Shown piece by piece: positions 55,315 through 64,000 of a stretch of DNA of 64,000 nt. The translations under genes and the position numbers were made by a program. Each line of letters opens with the position of its first letter. The first letter of the stretch is position 1. This DNA is from Steinernema hermaphroditum. Lineage: Eukaryota; Nematoda; Chromadorea; Rhabditida; Steinernematidae. The stretch is taken from NCBI GenBank assembly GCA_030435675.1, contig CM059622.1, positions 744,001 through 808,000 on the forward strand, in the 5' to 3' direction. The notes beneath the pieces were generated by a model. It made no database searches and was not told the origin of the DNA. It saw only the letters and a list, made by a program, of their open reading frames with translations.

Positions 55315-55654
55315 TTTCGGGGTGGTTCGATCGCCCTGAACCATTTCGTAGCTTTTATGGGTATTTGTTGCCAGTGACTTATGATCTGTGGTGCAGTATC
55401 AACATGATAAGAGCTCTGAAAAGATCCAACGTGGCAGGAGTGGTCCAAAATAATGGATTGTGTGAATGATAAGAGATCAAAGCACGGCTGCCTACGTGGG
55501 TTTGATCATAAGATCTGCCTTTAACCGTTTAATATTTCGAAATGGTCGGGTCATATTTCGTCCAAAAATGTCCAAAAAATAAAGATCATGGACGAGAAGG
55601 TCCTATAAAATAGACACGTTCAGTTTATTAGGATCAGCGCCTCTTGTGGACACC
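55315..55654. promoter_or_regulatory. divergent promoter region of peptides 4 and 5
   Basis: Toward peptide 4: CTTTTATGG, GTGACTTATGATCTG (55374-55388) and GATAAG at 55405 and 55465. Toward peptide 5: TAAAGATCATGGAC (55580-55593), which is the complement of the GTCCGTGATCTTTA module, and CCTATAAAATAG as TATA box near 55602. Confidence 0.5.
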
Positions 55655-55949
55655 ATGAGAGCCAAAATCCTTCGTTTTCTTCTCGTTAGTTCCATGAATA
55701 TACTCCCCAAAAAGCTTTCAATTTCAGCTATCTATTCTTCTGGTTGGATTGGTGAGCACCACTACTCCCGGTATTCGAGCTTGTAGGACGGTCCCTATTC
55801 TAAAATCAAGTGATATTTTACGTTTAGGTAACACCGACAGCGAATGTCAGAGCTTGCCATTGAAGGACCCCAACTGTCATAATAAGTGTTTCACTTGGTT
55901 TACCCCATTTGGACGTTTTGGCGTTTGTAATGTTGAGTGCGGCAATTGA
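55655..55949 (+). CDS. small secreted 6-Cys peptide 5 (defensin-like)
   Basis: Exons 55655-55684, 55728-55782 and 55828-55949 give 68 aa. The signal peptide is MRAKILRFLLLSILLVGLVS; a Thr-rich stretch (TTTPGIRA) precedes the first Cys. The spacing is C-x5-C-x9-C-x3-C-x14-C-x3-C: CNTDSEC, CHNKC, CNVEC, then GN. The first Cys codon is split T|GT. This is the only plus-strand member and the longest single-domain one; loops differ in length but Cys order and splice phases are the same as in peptides 1-4. Confidence 0.8.
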
Positions 55950-56224
55950 TTTTTCTTCTACAGGCTGGCCCAGATAAAGTACAACATTTTTGATTCGTTT
56001 ATTTAAGTAGATTTTAGAGAGTTTGAGCATGTTTCAATGTCATATTCGTGTTCAGCGTCCTATTCTACCCTCAATAGCTGATATTTTGAAAGAATTTTCT
56101 AAAAAAATCCTAACGCTTGAAGACCAACTTTCGATCGTTCCGAAGCACAAGCGCGAAAACTCGAATCCGGTAAATGTCATCGAATTTAAGCGATATGAGG
56201 TAGAACGAGTTGTTATTCGCTATT

Positions 56225-56790
56225 GGTAGATAGAACAGGGCATGCAAAAGGTCAGGAAAGGTAAAAAAAGAGCGCGAACTTCAGCTGTTTGAGAAGCCAT
56301 CCTAAAGAAGTTGAAGCGGAATTCAGCCCGAAGTTCAATAAAGTTGGCTAAGGAGACACGCACCCTGCGTTTTTTTTCGTAAGAATAAGTGTCCGGCGAG
56401 TATTTAGCAAAGATCTGAGGACGTTTCCTTACAAGAAGGTGAAAGAACAAGTCCTAACACCACAAGAAAAGAAGACAAGATCCTAAAAAATATCGCTTGC
56501 TGAAGGCCAGCGACGCAGGTCCGGAACTCGGTCGAATCCCGTTCAAGGATGAGTTGCGATTCGCCGCCTAACCGGTGCACAATCACCAGAATCATCGGCT
56601 ATGGCTTCCCAAAGGATATCCGCGCACCGTCAGCGCCGAAAAGACTCATCATTCGAAAAGTCTGATTGTCTGGGCTGGAATTCATGTCCTGGGTAGCCCT
56701 AAACGGGTGTTTTTTAAGAAAAGGGACCCTTTGACGGCCGAGTTGTATCATGAGAAGATTCTAGAAGGCGTGGTGAAATTACGGTGAACA
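56225..56790 (+). pseudogene. Tc1/mariner-like transposase relic
   Basis: Fragments in shifting frames: RARTSAV, ILKKLKRNSARSSIKLAKET, FPYKKVKEQVLTPQEKK, then VHNHQNHRLWLPKGYPRT, IVWAGIHVLGSPKRVFF and YHEKILEGVVKL. The order matches helix-turn-helix, linker and catalytic core with the VWAGI motif of Tc1-type transposases. Stops and frameshifts are numerous, so it is dead. Confidence 0.75.
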
Positions 56791-56879
56791 TGTGAGGAGG
56801 AAACTCCGATCTTCTGAAGACCGCTTCAGATCGAGCTAAAAATTAGTGACACAAAATAGACACAATTGCCGAAGCGTTG

Positions 56880-56965
56880 GTCTCTGCTTGTGTGGCTGGT
56901 CCGGTAAGTCTCTTGCCTACCAGGTTGTAGACGAGGGTTCGATTCCGCCCGCTGCCACCATTCAG
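56880..56965 (+). repeat. tRNA-derived SINE-like sequence
   Basis: TGTGGCTGGTCCGGTAAG (A-box-like) and GAGGGTTCGATTCCGC (B box), then GCTGCCACCA, resemble a tRNA that cannot form a normal anticodon arm. It is related to the tRNA-like part of the nested foldback at 33692-33770. AGATCGAGCTAAAAATTAG just upstream also matches that element. Confidence 0.55.
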
Positions 56966-59362
56966 TTTTGGTTCTTTTTTGTCTTTTTCTTTTGAGAAGG
57001 CTCTTTTGTAAGTGCTGAATATTTCGAATTGGTCGTGTTACGTTATTTAGTAGCCTTTCAATTGCAAAATTCAATTGTTGAATTATTCAATTACCCATGT
57101 ATAGAAACTTATCTCTGCTTCATGAATTCCGCCGGTCCCTCTCTACTGTCCACTCGGATATCCATGTCAATTGGCCCCTCTTGACTCGTCTCCCACATAG
57201 ATACTCTGCTCATCATCGCCGGCGCTCTTCACACCCTCCGCCGCTTTTGTCTCCGAACCTGTCTTTGTTTAATCTGCCAGGCAAAGATGAATGCGCCGCG
57301 CGCGATGCCAACGCACAGCCAGCTGCATGCTTCCGAGATTCGACTGCATAAACAATGAACTCCTCGAGATTATTGCGTTTGATTGAGCGATCGACGACAG
57401 GCCCCATATCTCCGCTGGCCAATCCATGACGATGACTCAGCCCCGCGGCTACTCTCATTGCGCATGCATTGTTGGTGTTTGTGGCCGGCCTGCGCATAGA
57501 ATATTCATTTGGACACGGGCACCACCACCACTCGGTGACGCCGGATCGATGGGTGCTTTTTTGGACTGGATGGACAAGTGGAGCCACTGGAGCCCAGTGG
57601 TCCCCAACGGCGTTTTCAAAAGGTCCTATTAATAGAGGAACATGGCCGAGGAGAGGCACTCCCGAGGGGGCAGTGCAGTGCGCAGTTTTTGGGCAAAAAT
57701 GAATGTCACTGATTTTGGAGAGTGCATGGCTGGTGGGGATATAAATATGGTTATGATATGGAGTGAACGTGAAGTGAATGCTTTGATGGGACAGCCGATT
57801 TGAAAGCAACGATGACGTCGTTTTATGCATTTTTGGAAGAGACACAATATCATTTAAAATGGTCATTATTACACGAGGAAAAGGAAAGAGGGTAGTCTGA
57901 GAAGTGGCCTGAAGGAGGCTCGTTTTGAAGGGCTAAGAATCAGAAATCTCGGAATCGGGACGATCTTTTTAAAAATCAGTACTTTTTGGATACGGTCTAT
58001 GTCCCATTGGGTCGGTCATCGTATCAAACGAAGAGGTCTATGGAGTGGAGTCCTTATCATTGTCATCAAGGCATTCTTGACTTTTCCGAGGCTTTTCTTA
58101 AAGTCATCCTGGAAGGTAAGATTTGTAAAACTCAAGATGAACTGGCCTTGATTACTATCTGGAATTATTCCCTGGAAAATGCAGCCATAGTGCGTTCAAC
58201 ACAAAGATCTGACCGAAAGGTCTGCGATGGATATTTCAGTCACCCAGTTTTTGATCTCTTGTGATTCGATCAGGCTCTGTCGAAGCGTTCCACCACTCTC
58301 TGAAAGGCACCGTCTTCCAGGCGCTTTTCAAAAAGCCGAGGACACAGTTTCTATCTGTGGATCATCGTTGACCATTTTCCGAAGCGTTCAGAGGCCCGCA
58401 TCGCAGCAGAAGACTGACACCTTTATGTGAATCTGTGGGATGCTATCCAGTTTTTGTTGCTCATTCTTTTGAGCGAATATTTCAGGATCTGGAAATATGA
58501 CTGACCCATCATTTCAGTATCGATCGAATTCATTTCAAACCACTTGTTCAAGACCCTCATTGCGCTATTTTCTTGATAAAATAATCTTCTTCTTCTTTCA
58601 TCTTTTCTTAACTGTGTTCTGTCCTATGCAAAGTGCTTCTTTTTCCGTTCGAGACTGATCAAAAAACGATCTTTTAACTCTGTCCTCCACCACAAATGAT
58701 TTATTTGTTTAGCGCGGTTTTATGTGATTCTTACAGCCATCGAAGGTGTTTACGGCCACACATTATCGTCGACTTACAGCCGCTCGTTTATCTTCGTCTT
58801 TTCGCGGTGGTCGAGAGTGAAAAAACTGTTTGTTCTCGCTGTTCTTTGAAGGTAAAAACTTGGCGATATCCGCGTTTTTTCGACCGTTCTCTAGCATGAC
58901 TAGTCAAAAGCACGGACAGTTGATTTCAATGGAAATAAGTTTGTTCATGCATAAGTTTTGGTCATTTTTTATTTTACATCGTCTGAACGGCGTATCGATC
59001 TAACGTTTCACACATTTTGTCACATGTCACCCCTCTTCAATCAAGACTAAAAGCAAGCTGTTCGGTCCTGTCCAAGCCTCTCTTCATCCTCTACTTAGAT
59101 GAATTTCCAACTGAAAAAGAAAACGCTCTTTATGATGAATCTGACATGTCTATGACGTCAAGAACTAATGTCCATCTATTTCGTCTTTTCAATTACAGGC
59201 AACCAGTGTATAGATGATCCCAAAATAGCTAACATTGTCTTTGTCAATTTCCTTCATTTCCCGGCTCCATTCTTTTTGCTTCCTCTTGACCGACAACGAC
59301 CATAAAAAAGAAAAGAAATAAAAATGCTCTTAGAATGTGTGCAATTAATTGAAGAAAAAGTT
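56966..59362. other. noncoding region, GC-richer at 57210-57700
   Basis: No gene supported. The 57210-57700 block has elevated GC, scattered GCGCATGC and TGACTCA-type motifs and open frames on both strands but no splice or family evidence. It may be regulatory. Confidence 0.3.
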
Positions 59363-59435
59363 AGCCCGATGCGGGGCTCGAACCCGCGACAGCCAGATTA
59401 AGAGTCTGGTGCTCTACCGACTGAGCTAACCGGGC
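59363..59435 (-). tRNA. tRNA-Lys (CTT)
   Basis: 73 nt. The acceptor stem GCCCGGT pairs with ATCGGGC. The anticodon loop is CTCTTAA. The A box is TAGCTCAGTCGG and the B box GGTTCGAGCCC. Confidence 0.95.
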
Positions 59436-62139
59436 GTCGAGTCCCTTTCGCTCCTCGTTCGCTATAAGTTTAACTGTTTGCCATTATGTGTCTTTTCCGA
59501 TAAAGAGGTTACCATATCTAGCATCGTGTACCTCCTCGTCCTTTCCACTCTAATGGTGCTGTTCACGTTTCGCAACACAATCCGTCACTTTCGGCCCCTT
59601 CGGCCATGTTGAGTAAGGTCAGCATAAGGTTAACAGTAGCGCCGGATTTTTGATGATTGTATGATGTAAACAAGGCTCCTTCTTTTGTGTCAATAGCAAA
59701 GAAATGAAGTGGGGAAAATAACATCGAAATCACCATTCTTCTCCCCACTCCACATTCTATTGCCCCGAAAAATAGGCTAACTCCTGCACTACAGGCCCGT
59801 GACCTCTTCATTACACAGTTCATATTTAGATTCCATATCCATTACATTACAACACTTATCGATACGACCCCATATTAGTGACATAATGACCGTATATGTT
59901 ATATGATAGGGTACTTCAACCTTCTTCGTTCTCAATTACATAGCAATTCTGGCGATATTTTAGGTATCTCTCTGAAATCGTGCACTATTAGTAACCTCTT
60001 CATAACCCAGGTTCATCTAGGACCTTGTCACATTCCACATTTATCCGTCATAGACATATAGACATGGTGACTCAACGGCTCCAACCTTCTCCCACGCTCA
60101 CCCCTTCCTCGAAACGTCCAAAATAGTCGTCGCTTTCAGTCCATTTCCATGACGCATTTTCCAATTTCCTCCACTTGCATCCTCTCTTCGATCTCCATTC
60201 TTCGCCCCACTCCACATCCCATTGTCCCCAAAAAATGGACCCCAATTGAGCGGCGATGATTTACGACGTCCCCCCTAATTCCCGACGCCTATTACCCAAC
60301 ACACGACGCCGGAAACAATTACCCGAGTGCGAAGAATCACCACAGCCATATGGCCCCCGGTATCTTCCGATGGCCATCTCCTTGGCGGTAAACAGTCCGG
60401 CGCGGTCTGCTCCTTGCACGGCGATAAACAGATCGGATTACATGGACGACTCCTTCAGGCGATAAACAACGCCGATTTTCATCAGCGGTTTGTTGTCGTC
60501 GCCGGGGCCAAAGTGGAGATCGCCGCCGCCGCTGCCGATTTCCCGACGGAGCCGAGGATTCAATTAACCGGCGTACTGGAGGACGCGGCGGTAATGAAAT
60601 TTGCGGAGGGTCGGCAGAGCATTCCGGATGACCATATAATGAATGGGAGGCAGATGTTTGCGGCGGATGATTAGCCGCGCGCTCGCACGCAATCTGCCCT
60701 CCGGAGAAGTAGGCGCCTGCATCGAGAATGCAAAAAATGCTTCTTTAATGGACAGTTGCTCGGAGAGCCGTCACGGCGAGGCGATTAATTTCGCGCTGCA
60801 GAAGGTCGCCGGACGTTTCCGCCTCGGACACGCGCCGTCGAGAGTGATCTATTTGCTTAAGAAACGCCGTTTTATGCGGTTATTACAATGCTGCGAAGGT
60901 GGTCGGGAAGGACATGAGGAAGAAGAAGTGGAGAGCTGACAGATTGTGATTGGGAGAACTCTGGGAAGCTATTGAGGCTTGAAAGCAGGCAAGAGAAAAA
61001 AGATGAACGGAATCGAGCTCTACAGAACAGAAGGCTTTGAGGCACAGGTTCAGTACAAGCTAAGTCGAAATATATCTTTTAAAATAATTTTGTAAGCAAG
61101 ATCGGTTAGAAGCAAATGACATCAAAGAGAAAGGTCGAAGCGCCTGACGGAGAGGAGACCAATGGCGGGAAGACTACTTACAAGATGTAGAACAAGATGG
61201 CGTGTCTAAATCCATAAGATGAAGTAACATATCACTTCAACAAAAAATCTTCAAAGATTAGATTCGACTAAACTCCAGTCGGGAAGCATCTGAACACAGT
61301 TGTTCAACAGTTGCAGCTCAAAGTACAATGTATAATACAGGCTTACTTACATATACATCCATTTAGTGACATTTGGATTAATAATGTATATGAATCGCAA
61401 GATAACGGTTCTGCTATATTTAACTATTATATAACTATGTAGGTATGTTTTATCTTCTCTCCGATTTGTGCCTCATTCTACACTCTGTGCATCGCTTACC
61501 CATTGCAAAGTTTGGTCGATATCTGCTCCAATCCATGCTCATATCTTCCCTTATCCTTGCTTAAGCTCTTCTCCGACCGGTGGCTCACCTCTGCCGCGGT
61601 CCAAACGTCGTTCCTTTTCCCTGTACATGGTTCATCACACCCACAGTTCGCGGTGCAAAGCTTCGGCCATCTCTTCCCCAGTCCCTCTGCTTATGCCACC
61701 TCCGGTTCAATTTCGCAATGGACTTTATGGTGCAGTTATGATTTATCTTCAGACAATCATAGTTCTTGTCTCAAACAGTTTGGTAAGCAGAGCCAAAAAA
61801 AACCAAAGGTTCAAATTCAAAAAGAATATGATTTTTAGGCGAGTCTATTAATCAAACAAGTCTGTTCATCAAATTACATAAAGAGCCTGGCCAGAATGGC
61901 AGAAAATCAAGGTCCGGCTTTGAACTCGAAGCTCCAAATTTGCAATTTAACCTTGTGACAATTCATATGGATGAATTAGTGGAACGAGTGACACCACTTT
62001 CAAGAACTTTCTTGAGAGGCATAAGAAAGCAGTAAAGTGACGAATCCATCGATATGCAATGCTCGAAGAAGAATAAATAAAGCCTCCCTTTGCTTTAGAA
62101 TTAAGCCCTTTTCAAGAATCTTCCCCTTGTCCACAAATA
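59436..62139. other. noncoding region with GC-rich block 60240-60960
   Basis: ATTCTTCNCCCCACTCCACA occurs near 59733 and 60199 as a direct repeat. 60240-60960 is GC- and CpG-rich, with many CGATAAAC, CGATTAATT and CAATTAAC motifs of homeodomain type. ORFs overlap in several frames without coding signs. I infer regulatory DNA. 61470-61850 has a modest open frame without support. Confidence 0.3.
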
Positions 62140-62655
62140 AATGAATTTATGACCGAGCTATTTACAGTTTTGTTTGGACGTCAAACGCAAAAGAGAGAAA
62201 TCTAATTCCCACCTCTGTCCGTAAACAACACGCTCCGTTTTGTGCCATAAACACAGACGGAGTAAACAACACATCTTTGTCCGGAAACATTCCAAACAAA
62301 ACAAAACGCATCCAAATCATCAACTTTTCCTGCTTCCCAATGGAAGAAACCTTCTTTACTACCACGTTCCCACGCTCTCTTCTTCCTTTGTTTTGAAATG
62401 CCACGCGGTATTCGCTCCTTCCAGCGCCGATTTTGGTCGTCGACTCCGCATACTAATGAGGAGACGTTTCCTCGATTTCCACACTTTTCCCGTTTGGGCG
62501 CTAAAAGAAAACAAAGCGGCGATCCAAAGAGGAGAAGAAGAAGTGCGAATTGACTCAAGGAGGCGCGGCGCCTTTCGACTCAACAGAAAGGGAAATTCAC
62601 TTGAAGTGGAAGGGCCAAAAAGGGTAGATTTTTATTCGAGGAGCTCATCAGAATC
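62140..62655 (+). repeat. 0.5-kb segmental duplicate, copy B
   Basis: Partner of 54209-54721. Here it runs directly into the 3' end of the minus-strand MSRIVF gene (stop at 62648), whose poly(A) signal (complement of TTTATT at 62631-62636) lies inside it. This is probably the parental arrangement. Confidence 0.85.
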
Positions 62656-63025
62656 CGTGACCGTATCCGTATCCCCCGTAGGCGGGAAGGGCATGTCCAC
62701 CGTAGCCGTACCCCTGGACGAATGATCCATACGTCGGCGATCCGTATCCGTGGCCGAATCCGTAGGGACCGTATCCCCAAAGCGACTTTCCAGAGAATCC
62801 GTTGTACCAGGGATGTCCATATCCCTTTCCATACGACAGAGGGCTACCGTATCCGTATCCCCTTCCGTAGCTATAAGGACTACCGTATCCATAACCACTG
62901 CCGTAGTCCTTTCCATAGGGAGCGAGGTCTAAAGGGTGGTTCAGAGGGGATTCAGAGGACCACCCACCGTGTGTGGCGGCGACGGCGACGAAGAGGGCGA
63001 GGAGAGCGAAGACGATTCGGGACAT
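62648..63025 (-). CDS. secreted Gly/Tyr-rich peptide (MSRIVF copy 4)
   Basis: Intronless, 125 aa. It has the common signal peptide and GWSSESPLNHPLDLAPYGKD. The repeat region differs from copy 2 by an extra YSYGRGYGYGSP unit and by GSPTYGSFVQGYGYGGH near the C-terminus. It ends GYGYGHGF. AATAAA follows the stop by about 12 bp. The long upstream homology with copy 2 (to about 63330) marks a recent inverted duplication of gene and promoter together. Confidence 0.82.
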   Translation of the reverse strand: MSRIVFALLALFVAVAATHGGWSSESPLNHPLDLAPYGKDYGSGYGYGSPYSYGRGYGYGSPLSYGKGYGHPWYNGFSGKSLWGYGPYGFGHGYGSPTYGSFVQGYGYGGHALPAYGGYGYGHGF

Positions 63026-63069
63026 GGCAGCGGTGGTGACTCTCCGAGCGAAAGGGAGAGTTTTATGCT

Positions 63070-63084
63070 GAGAAAGTGGGTCAG
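63070..63084 (-). promoter_or_regulatory. family core promoter motif (copy 4)
   Basis: Complement of CTGACCCACTTTCTC, 45 bp upstream of the ATG at 63025, with GCATAAAA between. Confidence 0.6.
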
Positions 63085-63339
63085 CTATGCGCTTCGGAAC
63101 CGTTTTTCGGAAGCCTCAAGTTGTCTGAACGTGTGATCAGCTACTGAACCGGTTGGCTATCTTAGATACTGTATTGTGCGACGACTCTTTTGTCAGTTCA
63201 GCTTCTGAACTCATCAGAGTATGTCCCTCTTTATCGTCGACCATCTAAAATCTAAACCTGTGAAGTAGACGGCACTGTAAGGACATTCTTCCCCTCCAGC
63301 CTCCAGGAACTCCTCTGTCGGTTCTGAAGACAAATGGAA

Positions 63340-63874
63340 CCCGTCACCGGGCCTTGTTTCGCCCCTTCTGTGATTGATTTGCGCTTTGGTCGTCCCTGCC
63401 ACTGAGCACAATCGAATCCGCATTACATTATGGACAGATTTGTGTACTAACAGCCGGTGTGTAATTACTCGCAACGCTATTTGCACAGTGGCTGTTCAAC
63501 GACGCGGCGCCCAATAACGTCGCCGCAGAAGCGTTGTATGCAGATTCGTCGCCATTGCACATAAGAGCCGGAAATATTTGCATATTCCGAGTTGCAATCC
63601 ATCATCCGAGTCAGTCAGCCTCTGCCAAAAATTTCGATCTTTGGACCGGCGGCCCCTAGGGGCAAGCCGGGATCGATGGAGCCAGGAAGTCGTCAGGGAA
63701 GAACGGCTTTTCGTCGAACTTTTAATTAAAACCCAACGCGACAGCGTCAATCTAAGGAGTCCGGCAAGGCTACCAGATGGTTCGAGTGTAATTGATCGGA
63801 AGGAGGAAGCTTGCAGGAACGGGTGTCAATCGCATCGATGAGTGATTATCGGTTTGATGGGTGTCCACAACCAT
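63340..63874. other. noncoding, GC-rich regulatory-like block
   Basis: CpG-rich DNA with an octamer-like ATTTGCATAT (63577) and TTTTAATTAAAA (63720). No supported gene. Confidence 0.3.
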
Positions 63875-63946
63875 GACTCCGTGGCGCAACGGTAGCGCGT
63901 CTGACTCCAGATCAGAAGGTTGCGTGTTCGAATCACGTCGGGGTCA
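63875..63946 (+). tRNA. tRNA-Trp (CCA)
   Basis: 72 nt, identical to the tRNA-Trp at 27625-27696. It is followed by TTTTT at 63952, a Pol III stop signal. Confidence 0.95.
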
Positions 63947-64000
63947 GAACTCTTTTTCTTGTCCCTTCACCCCCCTCTCCATTTTCTCTACCCTCCACAC

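Noticed and set aside
57213..57866. 217-codon minus-strand ORF
   Set aside because: Low-quality composition, shifting hydrophobicity and no domain; GC-rich noncoding DNA explains it.
60256..60939. Overlapping ORFs in the CpG-rich block
   Set aside because: Several frames open at once, no introns or homology; treated as regulatory DNA.
62202..62558. 118-codon ORF conserved in both half-kilobase duplicates
   Set aside because: Conservation is explained by recent duplication; the two copies already differ by indels that alter the frame.
1..64000. CRISPR arrays, bacterial operons or horizontally acquired clusters
   Set aside because: No regular spacer-repeat array and no bacterial-type gene organisation; introns and tRNA structure are eukaryotic throughout.

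Overview
This is nuclear DNA of a nematode, most likely a diplogastrid close to Pristionchus. The reasons are very short AG-bounded introns (42-48 nt) mixed with long ones, acceptor-like AGs placed directly before start codons (as in trans-splicing), compact eukaryotic tRNA genes with internal promoters, and nematode-style gene content. The genus is an inference; no search was run.

Layout. 0-7 kb: the 3' end of an hnRNP Q/R (SYNCRIP) gene, a REV7/MAD2L2 HORMA gene just downstream on the same strand, and a PNRC-like gene on the minus strand. 7-18 kb: a pyroglutamyl-peptidase I gene whose four exons are spread over 10.6 kb. Its 8.5-kb intron holds an intronless gene of a nematode 'MDxVP' family, a Harbinger-like MITE and a 0.3-kb inverted repeat pair. 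17.7-23.3 kb: no gene that I can support. 23.3-28.5 kb: a ten-exon MFS (NaGLT1/MFSD4-like) transporter with a nested single-exon gene and two tRNAs in its introns; an inverted copy of one exon plus its tRNA-His lies just past its end. 29-31 kb: a two-domain C-type lectin. 31-42 kb: Gly/Tyr-rich secreted peptide genes, a nested foldback transposon, a FLYWCH-like zinc-finger gene, a second MDxVP gene and a retroposon relic. 42-47 kb: tRNA-Val, a puzzling series of exon-like islands and a repeat-flanked GC-rich insert. 47.5-56 kb: five genes for small secreted cysteine-rich (defensin-like) peptides around a SKP1-like gene. 56-64 kb: transposon relics, tRNA-Lys, GC-rich noncoding blocks, another Gly/Tyr peptide gene and tRNA-Trp.

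Two multigene systems stand out. (1) Five peptide genes encode six 6-Cys domains. They share one architecture: an exon of 10-11 codons, a second exon ending the signal peptide, and a phase-1 intron that splits the first Cys codon of every domain. They also share an upstream module (GTCCGTGATCTTTA-like, often with GATAAG, and a TATA box). This looks like a lineage-specific, possibly gut-expressed effector cluster; that role is inferred. (2) The Gly/Tyr-rich peptide family has four MSRIVF copies (one a pseudogene), one diverged intron-containing gene and one truncated fragment. All six carry the same 15-bp core promoter motif, CTGACCCACTTTCTC or a one-base variant.

Exon coordinates were derived by hand from splice signals, frame and family similarity; where a junction did not close I say so.
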